This document shows positions 21,205 to 34,395 of a DNA stretch of 64,000 nucleotides, one piece after another. Source of the stretch: Gordonibacter sp. Marseille-P4307 (GTDB lineage Bacteria; Actinomycetota; Coriobacteriia; Coriobacteriales; Eggerthellaceae). Each line of letters begins with the position of its first letter. Position 1 is the first letter of the stretch. The position numbers were made by a program, and so were the translations under genes. Where the stretch lies: the NCBI RefSeq assembly GCF_900604965.1, contig NZ_UWPD01000001.1:946642-1010641 (forward strand), written 5' to 3'. Below the pieces are notes generated by a model, which worked only from the letters and a program-made list of their open reading frames with translations, was not told the origin of the DNA and searched no databases.

Positions 21205-22803
21205 TTACTTGCGCACCTTTGCGCCCAGGAACACCAGGCCGGTGGTGGCGATGGGCTCGAAGCCCTCGATCATCTTGGGCTGGTAGCCGGTCGCGAGCTT
21301 GCGGTGGAACAGCGGATACAGCGGCGCCTCGTCGGCGATGATGTCGAAGCACTGGTTCCACAGGGACTGCTGAGCGCCTTCGGAGGCTTCGCGCGCCTGC
21401 TGCATGAGGCCCTGAAGCTCGGCCCAGCGGCTGCCTTCCTGCTTCTTCCAGCAAGAACGGCCGCGCGTCCATACGTTGTCGCCGTACCACCAGGTCATAA
21501 GCAGGTCGGGATCATTTCCGAAGCAGGTCGGGTCGCCCGGGGTGAGCATGACATCGTAGGGCAGCTCGCTGTCGGATTCCGCCAGCTTGCTCCAGTCGAT
21601 CTTCTCCTCCTGGATGGTGCAGCTGATGCCTGCAGCGTCCAGATCGTTCTTGATCTGGGCGGCAAGGCCCTTCACCCAGTTGTTGTTGGTGAGCAGGGTG
21701 AAGCTCAGACCGGTTGCGCCGGCCTCGGCCAGCAGCGCCTTGGCCTTCTCGGGGTCGTAGGTGTAGACCGTCGAAGCCTCATGATAGTTCGCATGGGTCT
21801 TGGGCAGGAAGCCGGTAACGGCGGTGGCATTGCCGTTCATCTGGTTCTTGATGAGCTTATCCACGTCGATGGCATAGAAGAACGCCTGACGGACGCGCTT
21901 GTCGTTGAAGGGCGCCTTCAGGGTGTTGAACATCAGGAAGGCCTGGTTGAAGCCCTGGACGTATTCGACGGAGGCGCCGGCGGCGGTCAGCTGGTCGGCG
22001 TTGGCGTCGGGCACGTTCTCCATAACCTGGACGGAGGCTTCCTGAAGCGCCGTGGTGCGGGAGGTTTCGTCCAGAAGGACGTTCCACTCCATGGAGGCGG
22101 CGCCTGCGGGGTACTCGCCGGTGTAGTGCTTGTTGGGCTCGAACACCATGGTGCCGCCGTCGTCGCCGTTCACCGTGGCGTAAGCCCAGGGACCCGAGCC
22201 GATGGGCATGGTCTTGAGCTGGTCTTCGGTAAGCGATGCGGGGAAGACCTTCACTACGGACAGACGGGCCTGCAGAAGGCTGCCGAACGCGTACTTCAGC
22301 TTGAAGGCGACGGTCGCATCGTCTTTGGCGGAAACGGACTCGATGAAGGAGAGGAAGGCGCCGTAGGTGCCGTCGGCCATGTTCTTCTCGAAGGAGTTCA
22401 CCACGTCGGCCGCGGTGACCTTGCTGCCGTCGGAGAACAGGGCGCCGTCGCGCAGGGTGACTTCGTACTCGGTGTCGGAGACCTTCGTGGGCTCGCCCTT
22501 GGCCAGCGAGGGATGGGTCTTGTACGTGTGCAGGTCGAGGTCGTAGAGGCCCTCGAAGACGTGCCAGGTGGCCGCCAGCATCAAAGCGGAGCTGTTGCCG
22601 ATGGGGTTGACGTTGGTGCTGGTGTAGGCAACCGCACCGGTCAGCTTGTCGGCGACGGTTCCGGTGGAGCCGTTCGAGCTTGAAGAACCGCTGGTGGAAG
22701 ATCCGCAGCCGGTAAGGCTGAGACCGGTCGTAGCTGCGACCGCGGCCAGCGCGCTGCCTGCGATGAACGTGCGGCGCGACAGCTGTGACTTCTGCATCTG
22801 CAT
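21205..22803 (-). CDS. Extracellular solute-binding lipoprotein (family 5, DppA/OppA-like)
   Basis: 532 residues. The signal peptide has twin arginines (SRRTFIAG, R10-R11), a hydrophobic helix and lipobox LTGC (Cys33), so it is exported (possibly by Tat) and lipidated. A Ser/Gly-rich spacer follows. The mature part is an SBP_bac_5 domain: [45 protein letters not shown] and [14 protein letters not shown] are family landmarks. These proteins usually bind peptides, but the operon with nanA, nanK and nanE points to sialic acid or a sialo-conjugate. AGGAGG lies upstream of the start. An operator-like palindrome is 100 bp upstream. Confidence 0.92.
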   Translation of the reverse strand: MQMQKSQLSRRTFIAGSALAAVAATTGLSLTGCGSSTSGSSSSNGSTGTVADKLTGAVAYTSTNVNPIGNSSALMLAATWHVFEGLYDLDLHTYKTHPSLAKGEPTKVSDTEYEVTLRDGALFSDGSKVTAADVVNSFEKNMADGTYGAFLSFIESVSAKDDATVAFKLKYAFGSLLQARLSVVKVFPASLTEDQLKTMPIGSGPWAYATVNGDDGGTMVFEPNKHYTGEYPAGAASMEWNVLLDETSRTTALQEASVQVMENVPDANADQLTAAGASVEYVQGFNQAFLMFNTLKAPFNDKRVRQAFFYAIDVDKLIKNQMNGNATAVTGFLPKTHANYHEASTVYTYDPEKAKALLAEAGATGLSFTLLTNNNWVKGLAAQIKNDLDAAGISCTIQEEKIDWSKLAESDSELPYDVMLTPGDPTCFGNDPDLLMTWWYGDNVWTRGRSCWKKQEGSRWAELQGLMQQAREASEGAQQSLWNQCFDIIADEAPLYPLFHRKLATGYQPKMIEGFEPIATTGLVFLGAKVRK

Positions 22804-22902
22804 TAATGCCTCCTGATTGGTTTTGACAGCTTTTTCGGCGCCGCCATAGGCGGCGCACTATCAGCCGTATTATCTCCCAATCCAACTGTGAAGGAAAGAT
22901 GA

Positions 22903-22918
22903 AATTGTACCGACAATT
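22903..22918. promoter_or_regulatory. Operator-like palindrome upstream of the transporter/sialic-acid operon
   Basis: AATTGT-N4-ACAATT, a perfect 6+6 inverted repeat in an AT-rich island 100 bp upstream of the binding-protein start and between divergent genes. A possible minus-strand -10 (TAATAC, complement of 22867-22872) lies downstream. The binding protein is unknown; a sugar-responsive repressor is inferred. Confidence 0.45.
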
Positions 22919-23071
22919 ATTTTGATCTGGTGCGGTGCTATTAATAGGTTGCATTTGCTTTTGGCGGGGCCGGGTACCATCCTCGCGTTGCGGGCGGTTG
23001 TTTTGACGAGGCTCAAGGCGCTCTTCGCGCGAACGGAGAGCCGTGGGCTTGCGAAGAAAGGGGAACGGGCG

Positions 23072-23518
23072 GTGGGTGAAGGCGCTCCCAAGGCGGCAAA
23101 CGAGCACGTTCGCAAGTCGATGCAGGGCAATAAGCGAGCGAACACCAAACCCGAGCTGGTGGTTCGCGAACGTCTGCGCGCGGCGGGACTGACCGGCTAC
23201 CGCCTCCAATGGAAGGTGCCGGGGCGGCCCGACATCGCCTGGCCGGGTAAGAAGGTGGCGCTGTTCGTAAACGGGTGCTTCTGGCATCGCTGCCCCCGCT
23301 GCAACCCCTCGGTTCCCAAGTCCCACGTCGAATACTGGTCGGTTAAATTCGAGCGCAACGTCGAGCGCGACAGAGCCAACCTCGCAAAGCTCGAAGAGGA
23401 CGGCTGGAGCGTCCATGTGGTGTGGGAATGCCAGCTGAAGAAGAAGGTCATCGACGATACGATGGCCGAGCTGCTGCCGGTTCTGGCCCAACAGCTCGGT
23501 AAGCCGCTTGCCGACTAG
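23072..23518 (+). CDS. vsr: Very short patch repair endonuclease (Vsr)
   Basis: 148 residues of the Vsr family, which nicks 5' of the T in T:G mismatches arising from deaminated 5-methylcytosine. Landmarks are KSMQGNKRANTKPE at the N-terminus, PGRPDIAWPGKKVALFVNGC (metal-binding Asp and strand), FWHRC (catalytic His region), VPKSHVEYW and GWSVHVVWEC. The start is GTG 23072, seven bases after AAGGGGAA; the longer frame from 22922 has no homology. No cytosine-C5 methyltransferase gene is adjacent, so the repair partner lies elsewhere or is lost. It is divergent from the sialic-acid operon. Confidence 0.9.
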   Translation: MGEGAPKAANEHVRKSMQGNKRANTKPELVVRERLRAAGLTGYRLQWKVPGRPDIAWPGKKVALFVNGCFWHRCPRCNPSVPKSHVEYWSVKFERNVERDRANLAKLEEDGWSVHVVWECQLKKKVIDDTMAELLPVLAQQLGKPLAD

Positions 23519-23734
23519 CTGCGCCCCAAACAGGGACAAGGCGCCTTGTACGGCATCGCCCTTCCCGTGCGCTCGGTATCATGAGCTCGCATCGCTTCGG
23601 CAGGGGAGTGGGAATCGTACGGCCCGCCGAAGCCGCTGGCTTTTCCCCGACGAGCACAGACGGCGCCGCTGCAGGACGTTTGAGGCCTGCGCTGTGGCGT
23701 TCGGGGGCGTGGGGTACTCAAAAAGGAGTTGTTT

Positions 23735-27289
<3,555 letters not shown>

Positions 27290-27306
27290 ACGGCAGACAC
27301 AAGATG

Positions 27307-27344
27307 AAAGCGGCGGCCGCGTACGAGCGGCCGCCGCTTTTTTT
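27307..27344 (+). terminator. Rho-independent terminator of nifJ
   Basis: A perfect 14-bp stem (27307-27320 with 27327-27340), a 6-nt loop, and a run of seven T that starts inside the stem. Confidence 0.92.
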
Positions 27345-27411
27345 CGGTTCGCGCCGTTTGGTGCGCGGCGTGAAAAGCCGCCCGCTTCGCGAGGAACCGA
27401 GGACCGCCGCG

Positions 27412-28701
27412 CTAGCTTCGGCTTGCCAGCAGTTTTTGCGCGTAGGCCAGCTTCACGCAGCAGACGAACACGTCCAGCGCCTCGTCAAGTTCGTCCAGAG
27501 GGGGCAGGGTGGGGGCTATCCTGATGTTGGAGTTTCGAGGGTCGCATCCGTAGGGCCAGGTTGCGCCTGCTGCGGTCATGGTTACGCCCGCCTCGGCCGC
27601 AAGCTCCACGATGCGCGAAGCGCACCCTTCCGGAGCATCGAAGGATACGAAATAGCCTCCCTTCGGGTTGCTCCAGCGGCAGTCTCCCACATCGAAGAGC
27701 GATTCATCCAGTTTGCGCGCGACCAGTTGGAACTTGGGGCGCAGGATGGAGGCGTGGCGGGACATGTGCCGGGCGATTCCGCGCGCATCTCCGAGGAAGC
27801 GTACGTGGCGAAGCTGGTTGAGCTTGTCGTATCCGATCGTCGCTACGCCCATATGCCGTCTTATCTCGTCGAGGTTATCGGGAGAGGCGGCCAGCGCGGC
27901 AAGGCCGGCTCCCGGAAATGTCACCTTCGAGGTGGACGCGAACTTCAGATAGCGCCGGGGGGTGCCCGCCTCTCGGCAGGCGGCGGCGATGTCGAGCACG
28001 TGGTCCTGTCGTTCGACGTCGTCGAACAGATGGTGCACGCCGTATGCGTTGTCCCATATGATTCGGAAGTCTGGCGCGGCGCACTCCATGTTCGCCAGAC
28101 GACGCACCGCGGTATCGGCGTAGGTGGCGCCGCTGGGATTGGCGTACTGGGGCACGCACCATATTCCCTTGATGGAGTCGTCGTCGCGCACGAGGTGTTC
28201 GACCAGATCCATGTCGGGCCCCTCGTCGGTCAGCGGCACGGGGATCATCTGGAATCCCAGCGCTTCGGTGATGGCGAAATGCCGATCGTATCCCGGAACC
28301 GGACAGAGCCATTTCACCTGAGCAAGAGAGTTCCAGGGAGCGCACCCGTCCGTTCCGAACAGGCAGCAGCGTACCAGGGCGTCGTACATAAGGGTGAGGC
28401 TCGACGTCCCTCCGACGACGACGTGTTCGGGGGTGTCGTCAAGAAACACCGCCATGAGGCGCTTCGCCTCGGGCAGGCCGTCCAGCACTCCGTAGTTGCG
28501 GCAGTCCAGGCCGCTATCTGCGGTGCACGATGCCGGATCGGTTACCGACGAGAGCATGGGCATGCTGAGATCAAGCTGATCGGAAGCGGGTTTTCCGCGC
28601 GCCATGTTCAGCGAGAGCCCGCGCGCCTTCATGGCGTTGAAATCACCTTCGAGCCGTGCCGCCAGCGCTTCGAGCGCATCCGTTTCCAAATCCGCGTACA
28701 T
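27412..28701 (-). CDS. Aspartate aminotransferase, Corynebacterium type (class I subgroup Ic)
   Basis: A 429-residue PLP enzyme of the Aminotran_MocR/AspT group, which interconverts aspartate and 2-oxoglutarate with oxaloacetate and glutamate. The PLP lysine is K259 in FASTSKVTFPGAGLAAL. Other landmarks are LNMARGKPA near the N-terminus, VGGTSSLTLM (cofactor phosphate), PQYANPSG and the PLP-pyridine Asp217 in IIWDNAYGVHHL. The exact amino acid preference is inferred from the group. GGAAGGATCG precedes the start. It is convergent with nifJ and divergent from putP. Confidence 0.88.
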   Translation of the reverse strand: MYADLETDALEALAARLEGDFNAMKARGLSLNMARGKPASDQLDLSMPMLSSVTDPASCTADSGLDCRNYGVLDGLPEAKRLMAVFLDDTPEHVVVGGTSSLTLMYDALVRCCLFGTDGCAPWNSLAQVKWLCPVPGYDRHFAITEALGFQMIPVPLTDEGPDMDLVEHLVRDDDSIKGIWCVPQYANPSGATYADTAVRRLANMECAAPDFRIIWDNAYGVHHLFDDVERQDHVLDIAAACREAGTPRRYLKFASTSKVTFPGAGLAALAASPDNLDEIRRHMGVATIGYDKLNQLRHVRFLGDARGIARHMSRHASILRPKFQLVARKLDESLFDVGDCRWSNPKGGYFVSFDAPEGCASRIVELAAEAGVTMTAAGATWPYGCDPRNSNIRIAPTLPPLDELDEALDVFVCCVKLAYAQKLLASRS

Positions 28702-28870
28702 AAGACGATCCTTCCGCTTGTCGTCGCTTTGCCGTTGCCGCGCTAACCCGACATTCTAGCGTTTCGAGCGAAGCGCAAGGGAAAGATTAAGTCAAGCCCG
28801 CGCAACGATTCCGTTGGCGGCACGATGGATCCGACGGGCGCTTTACCACAGAAGAGCACAGCGTTAGCGG

Positions 28871-28876
28871 TATAAT
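28871..28876 (+). promoter_or_regulatory. Candidate -10 box upstream of putP
   Basis: A perfect TATAAT 39 bp before the putP ATG; no convincing -35 box at 16-18 bp. Confidence 0.4.
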
Positions 28877-28914
28877 CCTGTTCCATTCGTCTATTGAGGG
28901 GAGTTTGAGCGTCG

Positions 28915-30480
28915 ATGGTTGAAAACGACTTCTTCGTGCTGCTCGCAATGCTTCTGTACTTCATCGTGGTGCTCACGATCGGGTTCGTGTATGCGAAGCG
29001 GTCGAACTCTTCGGCCTCCGAGTACTTCATCGGCGGGCGAGGGGTGGGGCCGTGGCTCACCGCCCTTTCCGCCGAGGCGTCCGATATGTCGGGCTGGCTG
29101 CTCATGGGCCTTCCCGGCGTCGCGTATTTCACCGGTGCCTCCGATGCGATGTGGACCGGTTTGGGGCTTGCGATCGGCACGTATCTGAACTGGAAGTTCG
29201 TTGCCAAGCGGCTTCGCCTGTATTCCGAGCGCACCGATTCCATCACGCTGCCCGATTTCTACTCCAAGCGCTTCGGCGACCGGAAGAACATCATATCGAC
29301 CGTCGCCGCGGTCATCATCGTGTTGTTTTTCAGCGTGTACGTCGGCAGCTGTTTCGTAACGGTGGGCAAGCTGTTCGCCACGCTGTTCGGCCTCGATTAC
29401 GCCACCATGATGATTCTCGGCGCCATCATCGTGTTCCTCTATACCCTGGTGGGCGGGTATCTTTCGGTGGTGGTCACCGACTTCGTCCAGGGCATGCTCA
29501 TGTTCTTCGCCCTCTCCGTGGTCGTGGTCGGCTCCATCGCGTGGGCGGGCGGAATCGACAATACCGTCGCCTTCATGCGGGCCATCCCCGGATTCCTCAG
29601 CGGATCGCAGATTGCGGTGCCCGCTCTCAATGAAGCGGGTCGTCAGCTGGTCGCCGACGGGCGCCCGGTGTTCGCCCAGCCCGCCGAATACGGCCTCATC
29701 ACCATGGTTTCGATGATGGCCTGGGGTCTGGGTTATTTCGGTATGCCCCAGGTTCTTGTGCGTTTCATGTCCATCCGTGATGCCGAGGAGGTGAAGAAGT
29801 CGCGTATCATCGCCACTACCTGGGTCGTTATCTCCATGACCAGCGCGGTGGTCATCGGTTTGGTGTCGCGTGTGATCCTCCCCACGTACTTCGGCACCCA
29901 GGCCGAAGCCGAGAACGCCTTTATCGTTCTCGCCCAGATGATGCTCCCCTCGTTCATTTGCGGCGTGGTGGTGTCGGGCATCTTCGCGGCATCGATGTCC
30001 TCGTCGTCTTCGTATTTGCTTATCGCCAGCTCGTCGGTTGCCGAGAACATGTTCCGCGGCATCTTCAAGCGCGACGCCAACGATCGCCAGGTCCTCATCG
30101 TGGCGCGTCTCACGCTGATCGTGGTGTTCCTGTTCGGCATCTTGGTCGCCTATGACGAGAACTCGTCCATCTTCGCGGTCGTTTCCTATGCGTGGGCCGG
30201 TCTGGGCGCTTCGTTCGGTCCGCTTACGCTCACGTGTCTTTATTGGCGTCGCGCGACCATGCAGGGAGCCCTGAGCGGCATGGTGGCCGGTACGGTTTCC
30301 GTCCTCGTGTGGCACAACCTCGTCAAGCCGCTTGGCGGAGTGTTCGGAATCTACGAGCTGCTTCCCGCGTTCATCATCGCCCTGGCGGTGAACGTGGTGG
30401 TCTCGTTGCTCACGAAGCCTCCTACCGCCGAGGTTCAAAACGAGTTCGATACGTATCTTCAGGCGGGGGAGGAAAGATAG
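28915..30480 (+). CDS. putP: Sodium/proline symporter
   Basis: A 521-residue solute:sodium symporter with about 13 hydrophobic segments. PutP landmarks are SEYFIGGRGVGPWLTALSAE (helix 2 sodium/proline site), SDMSGWLLMGLPG, YTLVGGYLSVVVTDFVQG and GLGYFGMPQVLVRFM. ISAASMSS-type sodium-site serines appear as FAASMSSSSSYLL. It imports proline with sodium across the cytoplasmic membrane. GAGGGGAG lies about 13 bases before the ATG. It appears monocistronic and has no proline dehydrogenase gene nearby, so use as nutrient or osmoprotectant is open. Confidence 0.92.
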   Translation: MVENDFFVLLAMLLYFIVVLTIGFVYAKRSNSSASEYFIGGRGVGPWLTALSAEASDMSGWLLMGLPGVAYFTGASDAMWTGLGLAIGTYLNWKFVAKRLRLYSERTDSITLPDFYSKRFGDRKNIISTVAAVIIVLFFSVYVGSCFVTVGKLFATLFGLDYATMMILGAIIVFLYTLVGGYLSVVVTDFVQGMLMFFALSVVVVGSIAWAGGIDNTVAFMRAIPGFLSGSQIAVPALNEAGRQLVADGRPVFAQPAEYGLITMVSMMAWGLGYFGMPQVLVRFMSIRDAEEVKKSRIIATTWVVISMTSAVVIGLVSRVILPTYFGTQAEAENAFIVLAQMMLPSFICGVVVSGIFAASMSSSSSYLLIASSSVAENMFRGIFKRDANDRQVLIVARLTLIVVFLFGILVAYDENSSIFAVVSYAWAGLGASFGPLTLTCLYWRRATMQGALSGMVAGTVSVLVWHNLVKPLGGVFGIYELLPAFIIALAVNVVVSLLTKPPTAEVQNEFDTYLQAGEER

Positions 30481-30609
30481 CGTCTTTTCTCGCCGCTTCG
30501 GAAAGTTTTCGGGCTTTTCGCGAACGAGTTTCTTCGGATGCATCGAAACATCCATGTCAACAGGGGAAACTTTGTTCTAAAAAAGACACGCCCGGTAGCG
30601 TGTAAACTG

Positions 30610-30638
30610 TTGACACGCTGAAATCCATAGCGTATTAT
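30610..30638 (+). promoter_or_regulatory. Strong sigma-70 promoter of the tRNA-tuf cluster
   Basis: A perfect TTGACA (30610-30615), a 17-bp spacer and TATTAT (30633-30638), about 82 bp upstream of tRNA-Tyr. It is the closest match to consensus in the window. Confidence 0.88.
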
Positions 30639-30720
30639 TCATCTGCTCATGCGCGAGAAACACCTTCTCAAGCATGGCAGGCAGCTTGAAAAGTACACAT
30701 GAATTTGAGCGAGTCCTTAT

Positions 30721-30805
30721 GGGAGTGTGCCCGAGTGGTTAAAGGGGACGGGCTGTAAACCCGTTAGCTATGCTTACCAAGGTTCGAATCCTTGCGCTCC
30801 CACCA
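30721..30805 (+). tRNA. tRNA-Tyr (anticodon GTA), CCA encoded
   Basis: An 85-nt class II tRNA with a long variable arm. Acceptor GGGAGTG pairs with CGCTCCC, the anticodon loop is CTGTAAA (GTA), and CCA is encoded. First gene of the tRNA-tuf transcript. Confidence 0.95.
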
Positions 30806-30809
30806 TCTT

Positions 30810-30885
30810 GCCCGTGTAGCTCAGTCGGTAGAGCACTTCGTTGGTAACGAAGAGGTCACCGGTTCAAGTCCGGTCGCGGGCTCCA
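30810..30885 (+). tRNA. tRNA-Thr (anticodon GGT), CCA encoded
   Basis: A 76-nt cloverleaf: acceptor GCCCGTG with CGCGGGC, anticodon loop TTGGTAA (GGT), T-arm ACCGG-TTCAAGT-CCGGT. 4 bp after tRNA-Tyr. Confidence 0.95.
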
Positions 30886-30888
30886 TGC

Positions 30889-30965
30889 GGCGGTGTAGCT
30901 CAGTTGGTTAGAGCACACGGTTCATACCCGTGGCGTCACTGGTTCGAATCCAGTCACCGCTACCA
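30889..30965 (+). tRNA. tRNA-Met (anticodon CAT), CCA encoded
   Basis: A 77-nt cloverleaf: acceptor GGCGGTG with CACCGCT, anticodon loop TTCATAC (CAT). The paired first acceptor base (G-U) and lack of the initiator three-GC anticodon stem fit an elongator Met; a lysidine-modified Ile tRNA is less likely. Confidence 0.9.
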
Positions 30966-30975
30966 TTTCTAAATC

Positions 30976-30998
30976 AAGCATCCTCGTCGAGGGTGCTT
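30976..30998 (+). terminator. Hairpin between tRNA-Met and tuf
   Basis: A 10-bp stem with one G-U pair (30976-30985 with 30989-30998), followed by CTTGTATATAT. The T-run is weak, so it may be a leaky terminator or an RNase processing site separating tRNAs from tuf mRNA. Confidence 0.5.
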
Positions 30999-31058
30999 CT
31001 TGTATATATCGGTTAATAATCGCTGAGAGCGATGGAAATAACTAGGAGGATGATTTTC

Positions 31059-32261
<1,203 letters not shown>

Positions 32262-32284
32262 TTCTCGTTCCTACTCGCTTGTTT

Positions 32285-32311
32285 CGGAGCCCGCTTTCAA
32301 CGCGGGCTCCG
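32285..32311 (+). terminator. Hairpin after tuf
   Basis: A 10-bp perfect stem (32285-32294 with 32302-32311), 7-nt loop, followed by TTATG only. Probably a partial terminator between tuf and rpmG. Confidence 0.6.
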
Positions 32312-32374
32312 TTATGAGATTCATGTGATACCCAAGCATTGCAATCGATGTAGAAAAACATAGAGGAGAATTCT

Positions 32375-32524
32375 ATGCGTACCTTGGTCACCCTGGCATG
32401 CACGGAGTGCAAGCGCCGCAACTACACGACCAACAAGAACAAGCAGACCACTCCTGATCGTCTCGAGATGAAGAAATACTGCAAGTGGTGCGGCAAGCAC
32501 ACGTTGCATCGCGAGACTCGATAG
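32375..32524 (+). CDS. rpmG: 50S ribosomal protein L33
   Basis: A 49-residue protein, [17 protein letters not shown] at the start and [15 protein letters not shown] at the end. Four cysteines (C9, C12, C36, C39) form two CxxC pairs, the zinc-binding (C+) form of L33. AGAGGAGAA precedes the ATG. Position between tuf and tRNA-Trp/secE is the standard synteny. It is too short for a typical ORF cut-off but unambiguous. Confidence 0.96.
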   Translation: MRTLVTLACTECKRRNYTTNKNKQTTPDRLEMKKYCKWCGKHTLHRETR

Positions 32525-32541
32525 TTTAGGATGACAAGCAT

Positions 32542-32618
32542 AGGCCAGTAGCTCCAATTGGTAGAGCGGCGGTCTCCAAAACCGCATGTTGGGGGTTCGA
32601 GTCCCTCCTGGCCTGCCA
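32542..32618 (+). tRNA. tRNA-Trp (anticodon CCA), CCA encoded
   Basis: A 77-nt cloverleaf: acceptor AGGCCAG with CTGGCCT, anticodon loop CTCCAAA (CCA), encoded CCA end. Between rpmG and secE, as in many Gram-positive genomes. Confidence 0.95.
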
Positions 32619-32626
32619 GCTTGTAT

Positions 32627-32690
32627 AAGCAGCTTGCTTTCAGGTTACTTGCTTTATATAGCAACTTGAAGCCAGGCTGCTTGTTTGGTG
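32627..32690 (+). terminator. Complex hairpin downstream of tRNA-Trp
   Basis: AAGCAGC (32627-32633) pairs with GCTGCTT (32676-32682), enclosing a smaller TTGCT/AGCAA stem, then TGTTTGGTGTTT. It may trim or terminate the tRNA transcript ahead of secE. Confidence 0.45.
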
Positions 32691-32730
32691 TTTAATGGCA
32701 TGTGTTTCCGTCTTTAGAATTAGGTAGTGT

Positions 32731-33150
32731 ATGGCGCATAAATCGAAGACTCAGCGAGCGAAGGCATCCGCCGCCCGATCGGCCAAAAAGGTAGAGAGGG
32801 CCGAGCAGAAAGCCGTTGCCTCTTCCGAACCCATGGCTGCGGTAGAGGGCACCGAGACACCCAAAAAAGGTCTTTTTGCAAAGTCCGAAAAGAAAGAGAC
32901 CGCTGCCGCGCAGGATAAGCAGCAGAAGGCCAAAAAGGTCGAGAAGGAGACTCCTAAGAAGTCTCGTTTTGCGTTTTTCAAGGACGTTAAAGCCGAATTG
33001 AAGCGCGTCACGTGGCCTTCGCGCCAAGACGTTGTGCAGTGGAGTTTGGTCGTTGTGGCCGCACTGCTGTTCTTCGGCCTGTACGTCGGCCTTCTCGACA
33101 ACGTGATCATCACGCCGCTTCTGGTGGCTATTTCCGGGTTGGGGGCTTAG
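32731..33150 (+). CDS. secE: Preprotein translocase subunit SecE
   Basis: 139 residues. The N-terminal 85 residues are Lys/Ala/Glu-rich and probably disordered or helical. The conserved SecE core, FFKDVKAELKRVTWPSRQDV, precedes a single membrane helix (about 105-128). SecE clamps SecY in the translocon. The N-terminal extension is longer than the minimal about 60-residue Gram-positive SecE, as is common in Actinobacteria. Only a weak ribosome binding site (TTAGGTAG) is seen. nusG follows after 2 bp. Confidence 0.93.
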   Translation: MAHKSKTQRAKASAARSAKKVERAEQKAVASSEPMAAVEGTETPKKGLFAKSEKKETAAAQDKQQKAKKVEKETPKKSRFAFFKDVKAELKRVTWPSRQDVVQWSLVVVAALLFFGLYVGLLDNVIITPLLVAISGLGA

Positions 33151-33152
33151 TC

Positions 33153-33692
33153 GTGGCTAAGAAATGGTACGTGCTCCACACGTATTCGGGGTACGAGAAC
33201 AAGGTCAAGCGGACGCTCCTTCAGCGTGTCGAACTCATGGGGCTCGAGAACAACGTGTTCGCCATCGAGATTCCCACCGAGATGGTCACCGAGATCAAAG
33301 AGGGCGGCCGCCGCGTCGAAACCGAGCGCAAGATCTTCCCGGGCTACGTTTTGGTTCGCATGGAGCTCGACTCCCGTAGCTGGGCTGCCGTGCGCAACAC
33401 TCCCGGCGTCACCGGTTTCGTGGGAAGCCAGGGAAACCCCGAGCCGCTTACCCGTGCCGAGTACAACAAGATCATGGGCATCGGCCGCAACGTCCCCGGC
33501 GCTCCGAAAAAAACTTCGACGGATATCGAAGAGGGGCAGGCGATCAAGGTGGTTTCCGGCCCCCTCGCCGAATTCGACGGCGTGGTTTCGGAGGTTCATC
33601 CCGATGCCGGCAAGGTCAAGGTTATGGTTTCCATCTTTGGTCGCGAGACTCCGGTGGAGCTTTCCTTCGACCAGGTTGCTAAACTGGACTAA
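33153..33692 (+). CDS. nusG: Transcription termination/antitermination protein NusG
   Basis: 179 residues: NGN domain (KKWYVLHTYSGYENKVKRTL, GYVLVRMELDSRSW, VTGFVG) and a C-terminal KOW domain (KVVSGPLAEFDGVVSEV). NusG binds RNA polymerase and links it to Rho or ribosomes. The start is GTG 33153, two bases after the secE stop, with GGGGG upstream; a longer in-frame extension overlapping secE is rejected. It lacks the long N-terminal extension seen in some actinobacterial NusG proteins. Confidence 0.96.
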   Translation: MAKKWYVLHTYSGYENKVKRTLLQRVELMGLENNVFAIEIPTEMVTEIKEGGRRVETERKIFPGYVLVRMELDSRSWAAVRNTPGVTGFVGSQGNPEPLTRAEYNKIMGIGRNVPGAPKKTSTDIEEGQAIKVVSGPLAEFDGVVSEVHPDAGKVKVMVSIFGRETPVELSFDQVAKLD

Positions 33693-33789
33693 GCGTTTTC
33701 GGCTGGGCGTGCCCGCGTGGACCGGGGCTTCTCACGCACGGCGTTTCGATAGAGTTATTCAGCACTGAAGCATTTGAAAGGAATCGATC

Positions 33790-34290
33790 ATGGCTCCTAA
33801 AGCTAAGAAGGTTACCGGTTTCGTGAAGCTGCAGATTCCTGCAGGCGCCGCTAACCCCGCTCCTCCGGTTGGTCCCGCGCTGGGCGCGCAGGGCGTCAAC
33901 ATCATGCAGTTCTGCCAGGCGTTCAACGCCCAGACGCAGGAGCAGTCCGGCACCATCATCCCCGTCGAGATCACGGTGTACGAGGACAAGTCCTTCACCT
34001 TCATATGCAAGACCCCCCCTGCGGCGGTTCTCATCAAGGAGAAGCTGGGTCTGAAGTCCGGCGCCGCCATTCCGCAGCTCCAGACCGTCGGCACGCTTTC
34101 CGAGGCCCAGCTGCGCGAGATCGCCGAGATCAAGATGCCCGACCTCAACGCCAATACCATCGAGGCCGCCATGGAGGTCATCGCGGGAACCGCCCGTTCG
34201 ATGGGCGTGCGCATCGAGGGTCGCGAGATGAAGAAGAAGTACATTCCCTCCAAGAAGCTTGCCGAAGTCCTCAAGCAGATGGGCAACTAG
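33790..34290 (+). CDS. rplK: 50S ribosomal protein L11 with C-terminal extension
   Basis: 166 residues. The standard L11 fold is clear: [49 protein letters not shown], and [15 protein letters not shown] to [12 protein letters not shown]. Usual L11 proteins end about there (141-145 residues). This one continues for about 22 more residues with a basic helix-like tail ([20 protein letters not shown]). L11 forms the GTPase-associated center with 23S rRNA. AAAGGAA precedes the ATG. Confidence 0.96.
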   Translation: MAPKAKKVTGFVKLQIPAGAANPAPPVGPALGAQGVNIMQFCQAFNAQTQEQSGTIIPVEITVYEDKSFTFICKTPPAAVLIKEKLGLKSGAAIPQLQTVGTLSEAQLREIAEIKMPDLNANTIEAAMEVIAGTARSMGVRIEGREMKKKYIPSKKLAEVLKQMGN

Positions 34291-34395
34291 CCCGTCGGAG
34301 AACACTCCGCTCGCTGAGGTTTTTGCGGCGTTAGCCGTGAAGATACAAGGTGGAAGAGCCGTCGAGGCTCGCTACGTACCACGAAAGGAAACAGG

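Noticed and set aside
28891-30555. 554-codon minus-strand frame opposite putP
   Set aside because: His/Arg/Gly-rich shadow frame; putP fully explains the region.
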